Assembly (NCBI GenBank): GCA_029937545.1
Contig: JAPYPR010000003.1
Span: 124,001 to 188,000 of the forward strand
Reading direction: 5' to 3'
DNA length: 64,000 nucleotides
Source of the DNA: Erythrobacter sp.
GTDB lineage: Bacteria; Pseudomonadota; Alphaproteobacteria; Sphingomonadales; Sphingomonadaceae
A program made the translations under genes and the position numbers. Below, piece after piece: positions 8,313 through 17,904 of the stretch (position 1 is its first letter; each line of letters opens with the position of its first letter). The notes below the pieces were generated by a model. That model saw nothing but the letters and a program-made list of their open reading frames with translations, was not told the origin of the DNA and ran no database searches.

Positions 8313-9067
8313 TTGCCGGCCCTCGGGTCGGAGAAGGGGCAACGCCATTCATCGCCGACGACGCGACCGGAATATTGCCGCGCCTCGCTTGTCGTGCCAT
8401 GCCGCGAAAGCATGGGGTTGATGGTCCCGTCCAGCGCCTTGTCGCGCTTGAGGATCGTCTCGCGCATGCGCTCATATCTCTGCGAAGCGCGCAAGGCTTC
8501 GAACTGGTCGTGCAGATTGAAAACAAGAGTTGGATGCGGCATTCGCCGTGCGGCACGCGAAGCATTGGGATGCATGCCGACTACGAAATAGGCCTCGCCG
8601 CCGAAGCTCAGAGAGAAATGCGGATCGCTCGGGTCGCTGCTGACGTCCGGGTCGTAATCCAACCCGCGCCAATCGTCCTTGGCTGCAAGCGAATTCAGCC
8701 GCTCCCACATTGCTTTCTCGAAAGCCGCCTCATCCAGATCGTCGGGCCCGGAAAACACTACGGCGAGGCTGCGCAGGCCGTCTGAATCGTTGGCGTAATC
8801 TTCGCTCCAGTCGAGCAAGGCATCGTGGATTTCGATATCGTTCCATCCGCTCGTCAGCGAACGGGCGGAGAGCACTTTCAGCCTACCGGTTGCCAGAGCC
8901 GATTTCGCGCCGACGCAGGGGAAGCCGTCCCCCGCGATATGCGCGCGCAGCGCGTCGGCCAGCGAAGCCTCGCCATCGGCTGCAGTACCGAAGTTGTCGA
9001 TCTTTCCCATCATGATCATACAGACGTTCGGGCAGATAAAGCGTTGCGGCGATTTAACATCGATCAT
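8309..9067 (-). CDS. YqcI/YcgG family protein (GntA-like heme-dependent N-hydroxylase candidate)
   Basis: The protein (252 residues from 9067, or 233 from the ATG at 9010) shows the YqcI/YcgG family signature FPCVGAKSAL near the start, HFSLSFGGEAYFVVGMHPN in the middle and DEWRCPFSDP at the end. Characterised relatives such as GntA of guanitoxin biosynthesis are heme-dependent enzymes that hydroxylate guanidine nitrogens. The substrate here is unknown. It is the first gene of the six-gene operon and is coupled by ATGA to the DUF1989 gene. Neither candidate start has a convincing ribosome-binding site; the first 17 residues look unlike the family, so 9010-9019 may be the true start. Confidence 0.86.
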   Translation of the reverse strand: MIDVKSPQRFICPNVCMIMMGKIDNFGTAADGEASLADALRAHIAGDGFPCVGAKSALATGRLKVLSARSLTSGWNDIEIHDALLDWSEDYANDSDGLRSLAVVFSGPDDLDEAAFEKAMWERLNSLAAKDDWRGLDYDPDVSSDPSDPHFSLSFGGEAYFVVGMHPNASRAARRMPHPTLVFNLHDQFEALRASQRYERMRETILKRDKALDGTINPMLSRHGTTSEARQYSGRVVGDEWRCPFSDPRAGK

Positions 9068-9123
9068 GCGGAAAGCCGGGTGGCAGCACGGTATGAAACT
9101 CGCTGCTCACTCGGAGACACGTC

Positions 9124-9745
9124 TTGGCTATCGCGAAATTCAGGCGCTTTCAGGTCTATGGCCAGCGGTGCAGCGGCACCAAAGTCCTGATAGAATTTCT
9201 CGAACGGAATTTGGAAGAGCTAGAGTTTACCGAAAATTTCGGCTTCAAGCACTGGCTCGTCTGGCCGGACATCGAGATACCGGACGACGACGTCTTCGTC
9301 ATCGCTATCCCCGGCAGGTCGACCAGTGGTTGCGCAGCCTCCATGCCAAGCCGGGCACGCCCATCCGAGTTTGAAGGAAATGGAGTTCGACGAATTCATT
9401 CGATCCGAAAGGCGTAGCGTGTGGGACGAAGAATTTTGGGGTATCGACAACTGGGTAGACGTGGCGTCGCGTGCGACTGGGCATGCACTGGTATCGCATT
9501 TCGAGCTTGTTACCCGGCGTGAGGAACTGATTGCGCGATTGGCTGCAGCGACCAATTTGGAAAAGCGCAGAAAATTCGTACCTGTGACCACCTACAAGGG
9601 CCAGGACTCGAAGTATTTTGTTCCAACAGAATACCCACCCATCCAAACCGCCGATGCTGCGTTCATCAAGCCCTACCTCGATCAGGCAGTTGAAAGTCAG
9701 TTCGCTTTGAGCCTTCTCATAAGCGAGACGGCAGCTTTCGGGTGA
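9124..9745 (+). pseudogene. Sulfotransferase-like gene with two frameshifts
   Basis: A TTG at 9124 with GGAG upstream opens a frame reading RFQVYGQRCSGTKVLIEFLE then FGFKHWLVWPD, a P-loop-like PAPS-binding motif of small bacterial sulfotransferases. The homologous reading leaves this frame near 9303 for RYPRQVDQWLRSLHAKP, and again near 9353 for HAHPSLKEMEFDEFIRSE, continuing to a stop at 9743-9745. Three frames are thus needed for one protein of about 205 residues. Two small indels or two sequencing errors would explain this. The gene is the last one before the right MITE copy and is divergent from the YcgG-like operon. Confidence 0.7.
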
Positions 9746-9780
9746 CGCCCTGAAAACTTCGTATGACCGAAGGGGGTGCG

Positions 9781-9938
9781 TATTGTCTTGAAAAACTCCG
9801 CTGCCCGTTTTGGCCGGCAATAATAGAGCTTTGATGCGCTGCTTAACGTAACAACGATTCAAGCGGCGAATTCACTTTGAATCATTGCTGCCCGAATTTG
9901 ACCTCCGACGTGGCTGGGCCGACTTTTTCAACACAATA
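9781..9938. mobile_element. MITE-like element, right copy (158 bp, inverted)
   Basis: This is the inverted partner of the element at 420-577. It begins TATTGTCTTGAAAAAC and ends TTTTTCAACACAATA. Eleven substitutions separate the copies, five of them clustered after the internal palindrome. One substitution lies inside the left terminal repeat (C in place of G). The 200 bp to its right, up to the aldehyde oxidoreductase operon, hold no gene I can support. Confidence 0.82.
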
Positions 9939-10154
9939 GGCTCGCAAGCGGCTGGTGAGAAACGCACTCCCTGATTTCAGGCGGAGCACCCTGCTGAAGT
10001 CTCCGCTAAGGGTGAACAAACGACCGTTGTCGGCCTCTTTGTTCAAGCGTTCTGCGTTCGGTTCGTCCGATCGTTGGCGAGGCCTTTTGATTTTTGAGAA
10101 AGGTTTTCGGACACCTTTCACCACCTGACGGTTTAAAGGGGAAAGGAGGTGCCC

Positions 10155-10660
<506 letters not shown>

Positions 10661-10664
<4 letters not shown>

Positions 10665-11644
10665 GGCCCTTCCAGTACACCCGCGCGCCTTCGCTGGCCG
10701 AAGCTTCGCATCTGATCGCTGGCAAGGATGCGCTTGCCATTGCGGGCGGAACCAACCTGCTCGACCTCATGAAGCTGCAGGTGGAAACGCCCGGTCGGCT
10801 GGCCGACATCAACCGGCTGGGCTTTGCGGAGATCGAGGACACGGACGACGGCGGCCTGCGCCTCGGCGCGCTTGCCACGAATACCGAAACCGCCGTCCAC
10901 CCGCGCGTTCGCGCCGACTATCCGGTGCTCTCGCGCGCGATCTTGGCCGGAGCGACGCAGCAGTTGCGCAACAAAGCCACCAATGGCGGCAATCTGTGCC
11001 AGCGCACGCGGTGCTTCTACTTCACCAATATCGACCAGCCCTGCAACAAGCGCGAACCGGGTAGCGGCTGCGGAGCGATCGAAGGCATCGCGAAACTCCA
11101 CGCGATCCTTGGCACGAGCGACCAGTGCATCGCGACCTATCCGGGCGACCTGGCCGTGGCGCTGAGCGCGCTTGGCGCGACGGTTGAAATTTCCGGCGAC
11201 AAGGGCGAGCGCAGCGTACCAGTGCGCGACTTCCATTGCTTGCCGGGCGATACACCGTGGATCGAAAATGTCCTCAAGCCTGGCGAAATCATCACCGGCA
11301 TCGTTCTTCCGGCGCCGGTGGGCGGTACGCAGATTTATCGAAAAGTGCGCGAGCGTTCGTCCTATGCTTTCGCGCTTGTATCCATCGCCGCTGTAATCGA
11401 ACTGACCGACGGCAAGTTTTCGCGCGCAGACCTCGCCTTCGGCGGTCTGGCACACAAGCCGTGGCACGACCAACGTGTCGGAGATGCGCTGCTGGGCCAG
11501 CCGCCTTCGGATACGCTGTTCGACAAGGCGGCCGACATCCTGCTCGAAGACGCGCGCGGGTTTGGCGAGAACGATTTCAAGATACCGCTCACGCGGCGGA
11601 CACTTCGCGCCGTCCTGACGCAAGCGACGGAGGACGCAGCATGA
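10661..11644 (+). CDS. paoB: Aldehyde oxidoreductase, FAD subunit with extra [4Fe-4S] motif (PaoB/YagS type)
   Basis: The 327-residue protein has the FAD-binding LAIAGGTNLLDLMK loop and the NGGNLCQRTRC segment. Cysteines continue at DQPCNKREPGSGCGA and ATSDQC-like TSDQCIATYPGDLAVAL. The four-cysteine insert is the feature that gives PaoB-type subunits a [4Fe-4S] cluster not found in xanthine dehydrogenase, which supports the aldehyde oxidoreductase call. ATG at 10661 overlaps the previous stop by 4 bp, and the stop overlaps the next ATG (ATGA). Confidence 0.9.
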
Positions 11645-13830
11645 CGGTCCATTTCAAGCAGGACGAACCCGACAATTCGAACCGTCTCGACGGAATGAAG
11701 CAGGGTGTTCTGGGCAAACCCCTGCCGCGCATCGAGGGGCTGGCCAAAGTCACTGGAACCGCGCCCTACGCGGCCGAATATCCCGTCGAAAATTGCGCCG
11801 AGGGTGTGCTGGTCACTTCGACCATTACGCGCGGCGAGGTTGTCGCCATCGATCGGACAACCGTGCTGTCCATGCCCGGCGTGATTGCGGTGGTCGATGA
11901 TGAAAAACTCTGCACCCGCGCGGCGCAGGGAACGGCCAACGAAGCGCCCATGCAAGGGCCGACGCAGGTCTGTTACTGGGGCCAGCCGATCGCGCTGGTG
12001 GTGGCCGAAACCTTCGAACAAGCGCGCGACGCTGCCAAGCACCTGAACGTCGAATATCGCGAAGAAGAGGGCGCCCCCCTCGATCCGGGCGTGGTCGAAC
12101 CGGAGGAGCAGGAAGACGAGACGGTTCACCAGGGCGATCTCGTGTATGCGATGGCCGAGGCCGCGCACAGCGTCGATGTAACCTACACTACAAAGGGTCA
12201 CGCGTCCGCCGCCATGGAGCCGCACGCTGCAATCGCCGAATGGGACGGCGACATGCTGACCGTCCATGCTTCGCTCCAGATGCTCAATTATAATATCAGC
12301 GAACTGGCCGATGCGCTCGATATGGAAGAGGACAATATCCGCCTCATATCCCGCTTTGTCGGTGGCGGGTTCGGTTCCAAGCTGGGGATCAGCGAGGAAG
12401 TGGTCGCTGCTGCGCTGGCTGCGAAACAGGTGGGTCGTCCGGTCCGCGTCGTGCAGTCGCGTCAGCAGGTTTTCCAGACGGTCATGCGCCGAAGCGAAAC
12501 CACGCAGCGTTTGCGCTTAGCGGCTGACGACAACGCCAAGCTTACCGGCTTCGGCCACCAGGCGCTGGTGTCCAACCTTCCCGGTGAGACTTTTGCCGAA
12601 CCTGTGCTGCAATCGTCGCACTTTATGTATGGCGGTCAAAACCGCGAACTGATGCTTAATGTCGCCCGCATCCATCGCATGACTGCGGGATCGGTGCGCG
12701 CTCCGGGCGAGGCGGTGGGAATGCCGGCGCTCGAAGGCGCAATGGATGTGCTGGCCGAAAAGGCCGGTATCGATCCGGTAGATCTGCGCCTGCGCAACAT
12801 ACCCGAAAACGATCCCGAAGAAGACTTACCGTTTTCCTCCCACAAACTTGCCGAGTGCCTGAAACAAGGGGCGGAGGCCTTTGGCTGGGACAAGGGGCCA
12901 CGCAAACCGCGCCAGCGGCGCGAGGGCGAGTGGTGGATTGGGACAGGCATGGCCAGTGCCGCCCGCGTCCACAACATCTCCGAGGCCAAATCCCGGGTGA
13001 CGCTGAAAGCCGATGGCACGGCACTCGTCGAAACCGACATGACCGATATCGGCACCGGGACCTACACCATCCTGGCGCAGATCGCCGGGGAGATGCTTGG
13101 ACTCGATCCGAAGCAGGTTCTGGTCGAACTGGGCGACACGCGACACCCGCGCGGCCCGGGTTCGGGCGGCAGTTGGGGCGCGGCTTCGATCGGTTCGGCT
13201 GTTTACGTTGCATGCAAGGCGATCCGCGAGGAACTGGCCGCGAAAATTGGCACGAGCGAGGAAGAACTCGAGCTAAGCGCAGCCAAGACCGCTACCGGCG
13301 AATCTCTGACAGACCTTCTCGAAGGGAAGGACCTCATTCGCGAAGGGCATTACGAGCCGGGCGATATCGAGGATGATTACACCGCGTCCGGCTTCGGTGC
13401 GTTCTTCGCCGAAGTGCGCGTCAACCATTACACCGGTGAAACCCGCGTCGATCGCATGCTCGGGGCATTCGGCTTCGGTCGCGTACTGAATGCCAAGACC
13501 GCTCGCTCGCAATGCATCGGTGGCATCACCTGGAGCATCGGCGTCGCGCTGACCGAGGCGCTGGAGTTCGATCCGCAGGACGGGCACCTCGTCAATTGCG
13601 ATCTTGCCGAGTATCACGTGCCCGTTCATCGCGACGTGCCCGATCTGGAGGTCGTGTTGGTGGAAGAACGCGACGGCGCGGCCAGCCCGATCCAGGCCAA
13701 GGGCATCGGTGAACTCGGCATGTGCGGCGGAGCGGCAGCCATCGCCAACGCGATCTACAACGCCTGTGGTGCGCGGCTCTACGATTACCCGATGACCCCG
13801 GACCGCGTGATCGCAGCAATGCCCGATTGA
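11641..13830 (+). CDS. paoC: Aldehyde oxidoreductase, molybdopterin-binding subunit (PaoC/YagR type)
   Basis: This 729-residue catalytic subunit holds the molybdenum cofactor. Motifs in order are GKPLPRIEGLAKVTGTAPYA, GHASAAMEPHAAIA, RFVGGGFGSKLGISEEV, GSVRAPGEAVGMPALEGAMD, then GPGSGGSWGAAS and KGIGELGMCGG. The glutamate of the last motif (E691) is the expected catalytic base. Length fits PaoC-like enzymes. Substrates are probably aldehydes; the exact range cannot be read. The start overlaps paoB by 4 bp, and the stop shares a base with the next ATG (TGATG). Confidence 0.92.
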   Translation: MTVHFKQDEPDNSNRLDGMKQGVLGKPLPRIEGLAKVTGTAPYAAEYPVENCAEGVLVTSTITRGEVVAIDRTTVLSMPGVIAVVDDEKLCTRAAQGTANEAPMQGPTQVCYWGQPIALVVAETFEQARDAAKHLNVEYREEEGAPLDPGVVEPEEQEDETVHQGDLVYAMAEAAHSVDVTYTTKGHASAAMEPHAAIAEWDGDMLTVHASLQMLNYNISELADALDMEEDNIRLISRFVGGGFGSKLGISEEVVAAALAAKQVGRPVRVVQSRQQVFQTVMRRSETTQRLRLAADDNAKLTGFGHQALVSNLPGETFAEPVLQSSHFMYGGQNRELMLNVARIHRMTAGSVRAPGEAVGMPALEGAMDVLAEKAGIDPVDLRLRNIPENDPEEDLPFSSHKLAECLKQGAEAFGWDKGPRKPRQRREGEWWIGTGMASAARVHNISEAKSRVTLKADGTALVETDMTDIGTGTYTILAQIAGEMLGLDPKQVLVELGDTRHPRGPGSGGSWGAASIGSAVYVACKAIREELAAKIGTSEEELELSAAKTATGESLTDLLEGKDLIREGHYEPGDIEDDYTASGFGAFFAEVRVNHYTGETRVDRMLGAFGFGRVLNAKTARSQCIGGITWSIGVALTEALEFDPQDGHLVNCDLAEYHVPVHRDVPDLEVVLVEERDGAASPIQAKGIGELGMCGGAAAIANAIYNACGARLYDYPMTPDRVIAAMPD

Positions 13831-14681
13831 TGCTCGCCGAATATTCTACCGATGTCGTCCGAGACGAGGATCACCTTGCGCTCGTCGCAGCGTGCCAGGC
13901 GGGCGTCGGGCTTTGCACTATCGTCGGGATAGAGGGCAGCTTTTCGCGGCCTCTCGGAGCGCAACTGGCAATCATGCCGGACGGATCCACCGTAGGCGAT
14001 CTTGCCGATAGTTGTCTGGAAAGCCAGCTTGCGACCGATATGGTGAAAAGCGCGGAACGACGGGTTATGCGCTATGGACGCGGATCTTCCAGAATCGACT
14101 TCCGACTCCCGTGCGGAGGCGGGCTTGATATCCTGCTCGATCCCGCACCGGATCGTGCGGTCTGTCGCTCTGCAATCGGGGCGCTGAGGATGCGCCGTCC
14201 GGCCCGGCTGACATTCGAGGAAGGCGGGCATCTGTTGAATCGCACCTACCTGCCTTCGCTGAAACTCGCCGTCTTGGGGGAGGGACCGGAGCTTGAGGCG
14301 ATCAGTTCCCTGTGTTCGGCCATGCAAATCGAAGTCGAAGTGTTTTCGAGGGAAGACCTTTCGCTCGGCCAAGCCGCCGAGAATGCACGATACGATCCCT
14401 GGACGGCCTGCCTGTTGCTCTTCCACGATCATGAATGGGAAGTGGCCTTGCTCGAACAGGCGCTGGCAAGCAAAGCTTTCTATGTAGGAGCGCAGGGCGG
14501 AGAGACGGCGCGCTCAAACCGCAGCCTAGCGTTGGCCGCACGCGGCGTCCCGGAGGAGCAGATCGCGCGACTGACCAGTCCGGTGGGACTGATGCCAGCC
14601 TGCAAGTCTCCGCGAACTCTCGCGTTGTCGACTTTGTCCCAAATCGTCGACCGCTACGAGCAGATGCGTGCCATCGTTTGA
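13830..14681 (+). CDS. XdhC/CoxI family molybdenum cofactor insertion protein (PaoD-like)
   Basis: The 283-residue protein follows the XdhC/CoxI plan. An amino-terminal domain has QAGVGLCTIVGIEGSFSRPL and LADSCLESQLA. A Rossmann-like domain follows, with LAVLGEGPELEAISSLCSAM, and then KAFYVGAQGGETARSNR and ARLTSPVGLMPACKSPRTLA. Such proteins bind mature molybdopterin, promote its sulfuration or cytidylate form and insert it into the large subunit. The motif with C in ESQL-type context is typical. Its position directly after paoC (one shared base) supports a chaperone role for this enzyme. Confidence 0.88.
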   Translation: MLAEYSTDVVRDEDHLALVAACQAGVGLCTIVGIEGSFSRPLGAQLAIMPDGSTVGDLADSCLESQLATDMVKSAERRVMRYGRGSSRIDFRLPCGGGLDILLDPAPDRAVCRSAIGALRMRRPARLTFEEGGHLLNRTYLPSLKLAVLGEGPELEAISSLCSAMQIEVEVFSREDLSLGQAAENARYDPWTACLLLFHDHEWEVALLEQALASKAFYVGAQGGETARSNRSLALAARGVPEEQIARLTSPVGLMPACKSPRTLALSTLSQIVDRYEQMRAIV

Positions 14682-15249
14682 GGCGAGGGCAGGGGTGGTT
14701 TTGCTTGCGGCTGGCAAAGGGAAACGGTTCGGCGGCGACAAGCTAACGACCGATTTTCGAGGACGACCCCTTTGGGAATCAGCCGCGCAAACCGCAGAGA
14801 ATGTCGATCTTGGCGAGCGTGTTCTCGTGGTTGGGCCAAATAGCGCGATCAGCAGCCGTCCGGGATGGAGATGGGTCGAAAACCCTGAAGCAGAGAAAGG
14901 AATGGGTACCTCAATCGCTGCGGGAGTGCGAGCGCTGACGGATTGCGATCGCGTGCTCGTCATGCTTTCCGACATGCCACTCGTTTCGCGCGCGCATCTT
15001 GGTCGGCTTATCGCAGCGCAGGGCATTGCCTTCACTCGCTATAGCGATGGTACCGCGGGATGTCCGGCGATCTTTCCGCGCTCGGTCTTCCCCCTGCTCG
15101 AATCTCTCAACGGTGACCGAGGCGCGCGGAGCCTCCACTTGGCAGATGCGGAGCTTATCGAGCCTGATTGCGACAGGGAACTATCGGATGTCGATACGGC
15201 TCGCGACCTAGAGCGTTTGCACTCCACCCGTAGACGGCCAAAGGGGTGA
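14668..15249 (+). CDS. MobA-like nucleotidyltransferase (MocA-type molybdopterin cytidylyltransferase candidate)
   Basis: The 193-residue protein has the NTP-binding loop VVLLAAGKGKRFGGDKL, then KGMGTSIAAGVRAL and VMLSDMPLVSRAHL, and ends with the GDRGARS segment typical of the family. In PaoABC-type systems a CTP:molybdopterin cytidylyltransferase makes the cofactor form used by the enzyme, and the location at the end of this operon fits. The GTG start at 14668 lies inside the XdhC-like gene (14-bp overlap). MobA (GTP) specificity cannot be excluded from sequence alone. Confidence 0.87.
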   Translation: MPSFEARAGVVLLAAGKGKRFGGDKLTTDFRGRPLWESAAQTAENVDLGERVLVVGPNSAISSRPGWRWVENPEAEKGMGTSIAAGVRALTDCDRVLVMLSDMPLVSRAHLGRLIAAQGIAFTRYSDGTAGCPAIFPRSVFPLLESLNGDRGARSLHLADAELIEPDCDRELSDVDTARDLERLHSTRRRPKG

Positions 15250-15374
15250 TTTTGAACTCGGGGGAAGGACGCAATGGTTCTCGCTGAACCTTACCGGAGC
15301 CAGATAGCCCGCATTGGGCCACAACCGGGCAAGCCGACGTCGCTCGTCTGTGATCGATCGAGATACCGCGCTGA

Positions 15375-17903
15375 TCAGATGTCCGGCAGCTTCTGGTCGG
15401 CGAAGCCCCAACCGGCCAAGGTCTTGCTTTGCGCGCGATCGATCAGCCGTTTCGCATCGTCAATGGAGAAGGGCTGTGCGTCTTCCATCTTTTTCAGCTC
15501 GTTCCAGCCGATCGGCACCGCCACAGGCGCGCCGAAACGGGCGCGGGCGGAATAGGGCACCACGGCGGTGCTGCCGCGCTGGTTGCGCAGCCAATCGATG
15601 AAGATCTTCCCCTTGCGTTTCGCCTTGCTCATTGTGGCCGTGAAGCGATCGGGTTCGGCAATACTCAGTGCTTCGGCAAAGCGGCGCGCAAAATCCTTGT
15701 GTTCGTCCCATGAGTGGCCGGTTTTGAGCGGTACCACGACGTGCACGCCTTTGCCGCCGGAAAGCATGGCGAAGCTGACGAGACCGATATCGGAAAGCCG
15801 CGCCCTGATGTCGCGCGCGGCCTGCTTGACCTCGTCGAAACCCAGCCCCTCGTCGGGATCGAGATCGAACACCATCCGCTCGGGCGCCTCGACATCGTCA
15901 CTGCGGGCGCCCCAGCCGTGGAATTCGATCGTGCCCATCTGCACGCACTGGAGGATACCGCGCGCATCCTCGACATAGAGGTAATCCTCGCTCCCGCCAT
16001 CCTTCTCGCGGATCGGGACATGATGGACATCGTCCCCGAACGCGCCGCTATCGTGCTTCTGGAAGAAGCATTTCTTCGCCCGGCCTTGCGGACAGCGGAC
16101 GAGACTGACCGGTCGATGCCCGACAAAGGGCAGCATCAGCGGAGCAATCGCGGTGTAGTAGTCGGCAAGCTCGCCCTTGGTCTGCCCGCTGTCGGGAAAC
16201 ACCACGCGATCGCGGCTGGAGATTTTGACGTCGGCTGCCGGTTGCGGGGCTTTTGCAGCTGCCTCGGGCTTTACCGATCTGGCGTCCTTGTCGCTGCGCA
16301 GACCGAGATAGCTGCCATGGCGGATGTTCCCGTCGGCGGTAAATTCGGCGAAGGCCACTTCGGCGACGAGTTTCGGGGTCAGCCATGTGACGCCGCGCGC
16401 GCTTGCGGTGTCGGTCTCGACCGGCGGCGTCTTGCGCTCCAGTCGCTTCATCTTCGCCGCCAGTTCGTCGAGCTCGTCGCTGGTGAAGCCGGTGCCGACA
16501 TTGCCCTTGTAGACCAGGTCGTCGCCTTCGTGCTGGGCCATCAGCAAGGATGCGAACGGGCGCCCCTTCGCCTTGCTCGCCTTATATCCGACGATCACGA
16601 ATTCCTGCCGCCGAGTGCATTTGACCTTCACCCACGCCTTGCTTCGCGAATGTCGATAGGGTGCGTCGATTGCCTTGGCGATGATGCCTTCCTGCCCGGC
16701 CCGGCATATGGATTCGTACAATTTCTCGCCTGCGCCGATGATGTGATCGGCCACGTAAATCGGCGGTTCGGCGGTGGCGAGCAGCGCCTCTAGTCGCTCC
16801 TTGCGCTCGATATTGGGTAGCTTGGTCAACTCCTCGCCGTCGAGCGACAACAGATCGAAGGCGTGGAGCACCAGCGCGTCGTGCGCGGACTGGCTGCCGT
16901 GCCCGCGCTTCAGGACCTGCTGGAGCGTCGAGAAATCGGGGTTGCCCTTCGCATCGTAAGCGACGATCTCGCCGTCGATCAGGCAGGCGGGAAGATCGAG
17001 CGCCGCGATCGCCACGACAAGCGGCGCGAACTTGTCGGTCCAGTCCTTGCCGCTGCGCGTATAGACGCGCACGTCCTCGCCCTTCGCCGCGATCATCGCA
17101 CGGTAACCGTCGAACTTGATCTCGTGCATCCAGCCATTGCCGGCTGGCACCACGTCGACGAGCGTTGCAAGCTGGGGCTTCGCGAATTTCGGGCGCGGCG
17201 CGGATGAGCGCCTGCTACGGGATTTCGCCTTCCGAGCATTGTGCGACGACGCCTTCTCCATCTGCGCGAGAAACGCATCGTCCTTCTTCCCCGCAAGCGG
17301 GTATTCGCCCTTTTTGTCAGCGGCGATTTCGGCCATCGAGCGCCCCGTAAGCACGCTGGTCAGCTCGCGTTCGACCAGCGCATCGCCTTCCTCGGCGTGG
17401 TCGTCCTGCAACTTGCGCAACAGCCAGTTCTCGCGCTTTTCGCCGGGCTTTTTCTTGAGGCGAATGAGCAACCATTCGCCCTGCATGCGCTCCCCGTCGA
17501 GGCAGAAATGCAGGTGCCCTTCCTCGAGGTCATCCGCGCTCTTGCCTTCGATCGGGGCCCAGCTGCCGCGATCCCACAGCATCACTGTGCCACCGCCATA
17601 TTCACCCTTGGGGATCGTCCCCTCGAATTCGGCATAGGACATCGGGTGGTCCTCGGTGCGCACGGCCAGCCGCTTGATGTCGGGATCGGGCGAGGGTCCC
17701 TTGGTCACCGCCCAACTCTTGAGCACGCCATCGATTTCGAGGCGCAGATCCCAGTGGAGCCTTGTGGCATCGTGTTTCTGGACAATGAAGTGATCGCCAC
17801 TCTCGCTGCTTTGCGCCGGGCCCGACGGTTCGGGCGTCTTCTCGAAGTCGCGCTTGGCGTTGTAGGTCGCGAGCGGATCCGACGTCTTGCGCTTGGCGAC
17901 CAT
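15375..17903 (-). CDS. ligD: ATP-dependent DNA ligase LigD (nuclease-ligase-polymerase)
   Basis: The 842-residue protein of bacterial non-homologous end joining has all three domains. The 3'-phosphoesterase (about 30-200) has HFIVQKHDATRLHWDLRLE and GTIPKGEYGGGTV. The ATP-dependent ligase (about 240-540) has EIKFDGYR with nucleotidyl lysine K263 and LIDGEIVAYD. The primase-like polymerase (about 560-840) has FDLDPDEG near residue 677 and a GGKGVHVVVPL segment. The order nuclease-ligase-polymerase is that of Pseudomonas-type LigD. The ku gene ends one base upstream, so both form one operon. Confidence 0.96.
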   Translation of the reverse strand: MVAKRKTSDPLATYNAKRDFEKTPEPSGPAQSSESGDHFIVQKHDATRLHWDLRLEIDGVLKSWAVTKGPSPDPDIKRLAVRTEDHPMSYAEFEGTIPKGEYGGGTVMLWDRGSWAPIEGKSADDLEEGHLHFCLDGERMQGEWLLIRLKKKPGEKRENWLLRKLQDDHAEEGDALVERELTSVLTGRSMAEIAADKKGEYPLAGKKDDAFLAQMEKASSHNARKAKSRSRRSSAPRPKFAKPQLATLVDVVPAGNGWMHEIKFDGYRAMIAAKGEDVRVYTRSGKDWTDKFAPLVVAIAALDLPACLIDGEIVAYDAKGNPDFSTLQQVLKRGHGSQSAHDALVLHAFDLLSLDGEELTKLPNIERKERLEALLATAEPPIYVADHIIGAGEKLYESICRAGQEGIIAKAIDAPYRHSRSKAWVKVKCTRRQEFVIVGYKASKAKGRPFASLLMAQHEGDDLVYKGNVGTGFTSDELDELAAKMKRLERKTPPVETDTASARGVTWLTPKLVAEVAFAEFTADGNIRHGSYLGLRSDKDARSVKPEAAAKAPQPAADVKISSRDRVVFPDSGQTKGELADYYTAIAPLMLPFVGHRPVSLVRCPQGRAKKCFFQKHDSGAFGDDVHHVPIREKDGGSEDYLYVEDARGILQCVQMGTIEFHGWGARSDDVEAPERMVFDLDPDEGLGFDEVKQAARDIRARLSDIGLVSFAMLSGGKGVHVVVPLKTGHSWDEHKDFARRFAEALSIAEPDRFTATMSKAKRKGKIFIDWLRNQRGSTAVVPYSARARFGAPVAVPIGWNELKKMEDAQPFSIDDAKRLIDRAQSKTLAGWGFADQKLPDI

Positions 17904-17904
17904 A

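Noticed and set aside
7734..9067. Urea carboxylase operon
   Set aside because: DUF1989 is associated with urea carboxylase, but neither the carboxylase nor allophanate hydrolase is present.
420..9938. Reading the island as a prophage or integrative element
   Set aside because: There is no integrase, phage gene, relaxase or tRNA attachment site; only the MITE pair marks its borders.
9882..10124. An 80-codon minus-strand frame overlapping the right MITE
   Set aside because: A third of it is MITE sequence, it has no ribosome-binding site and the residue pattern is not protein-like.
15250..15374. Terminator between the MobA-like gene and ligD
   Set aside because: No stable hairpin followed by a T-run was found.
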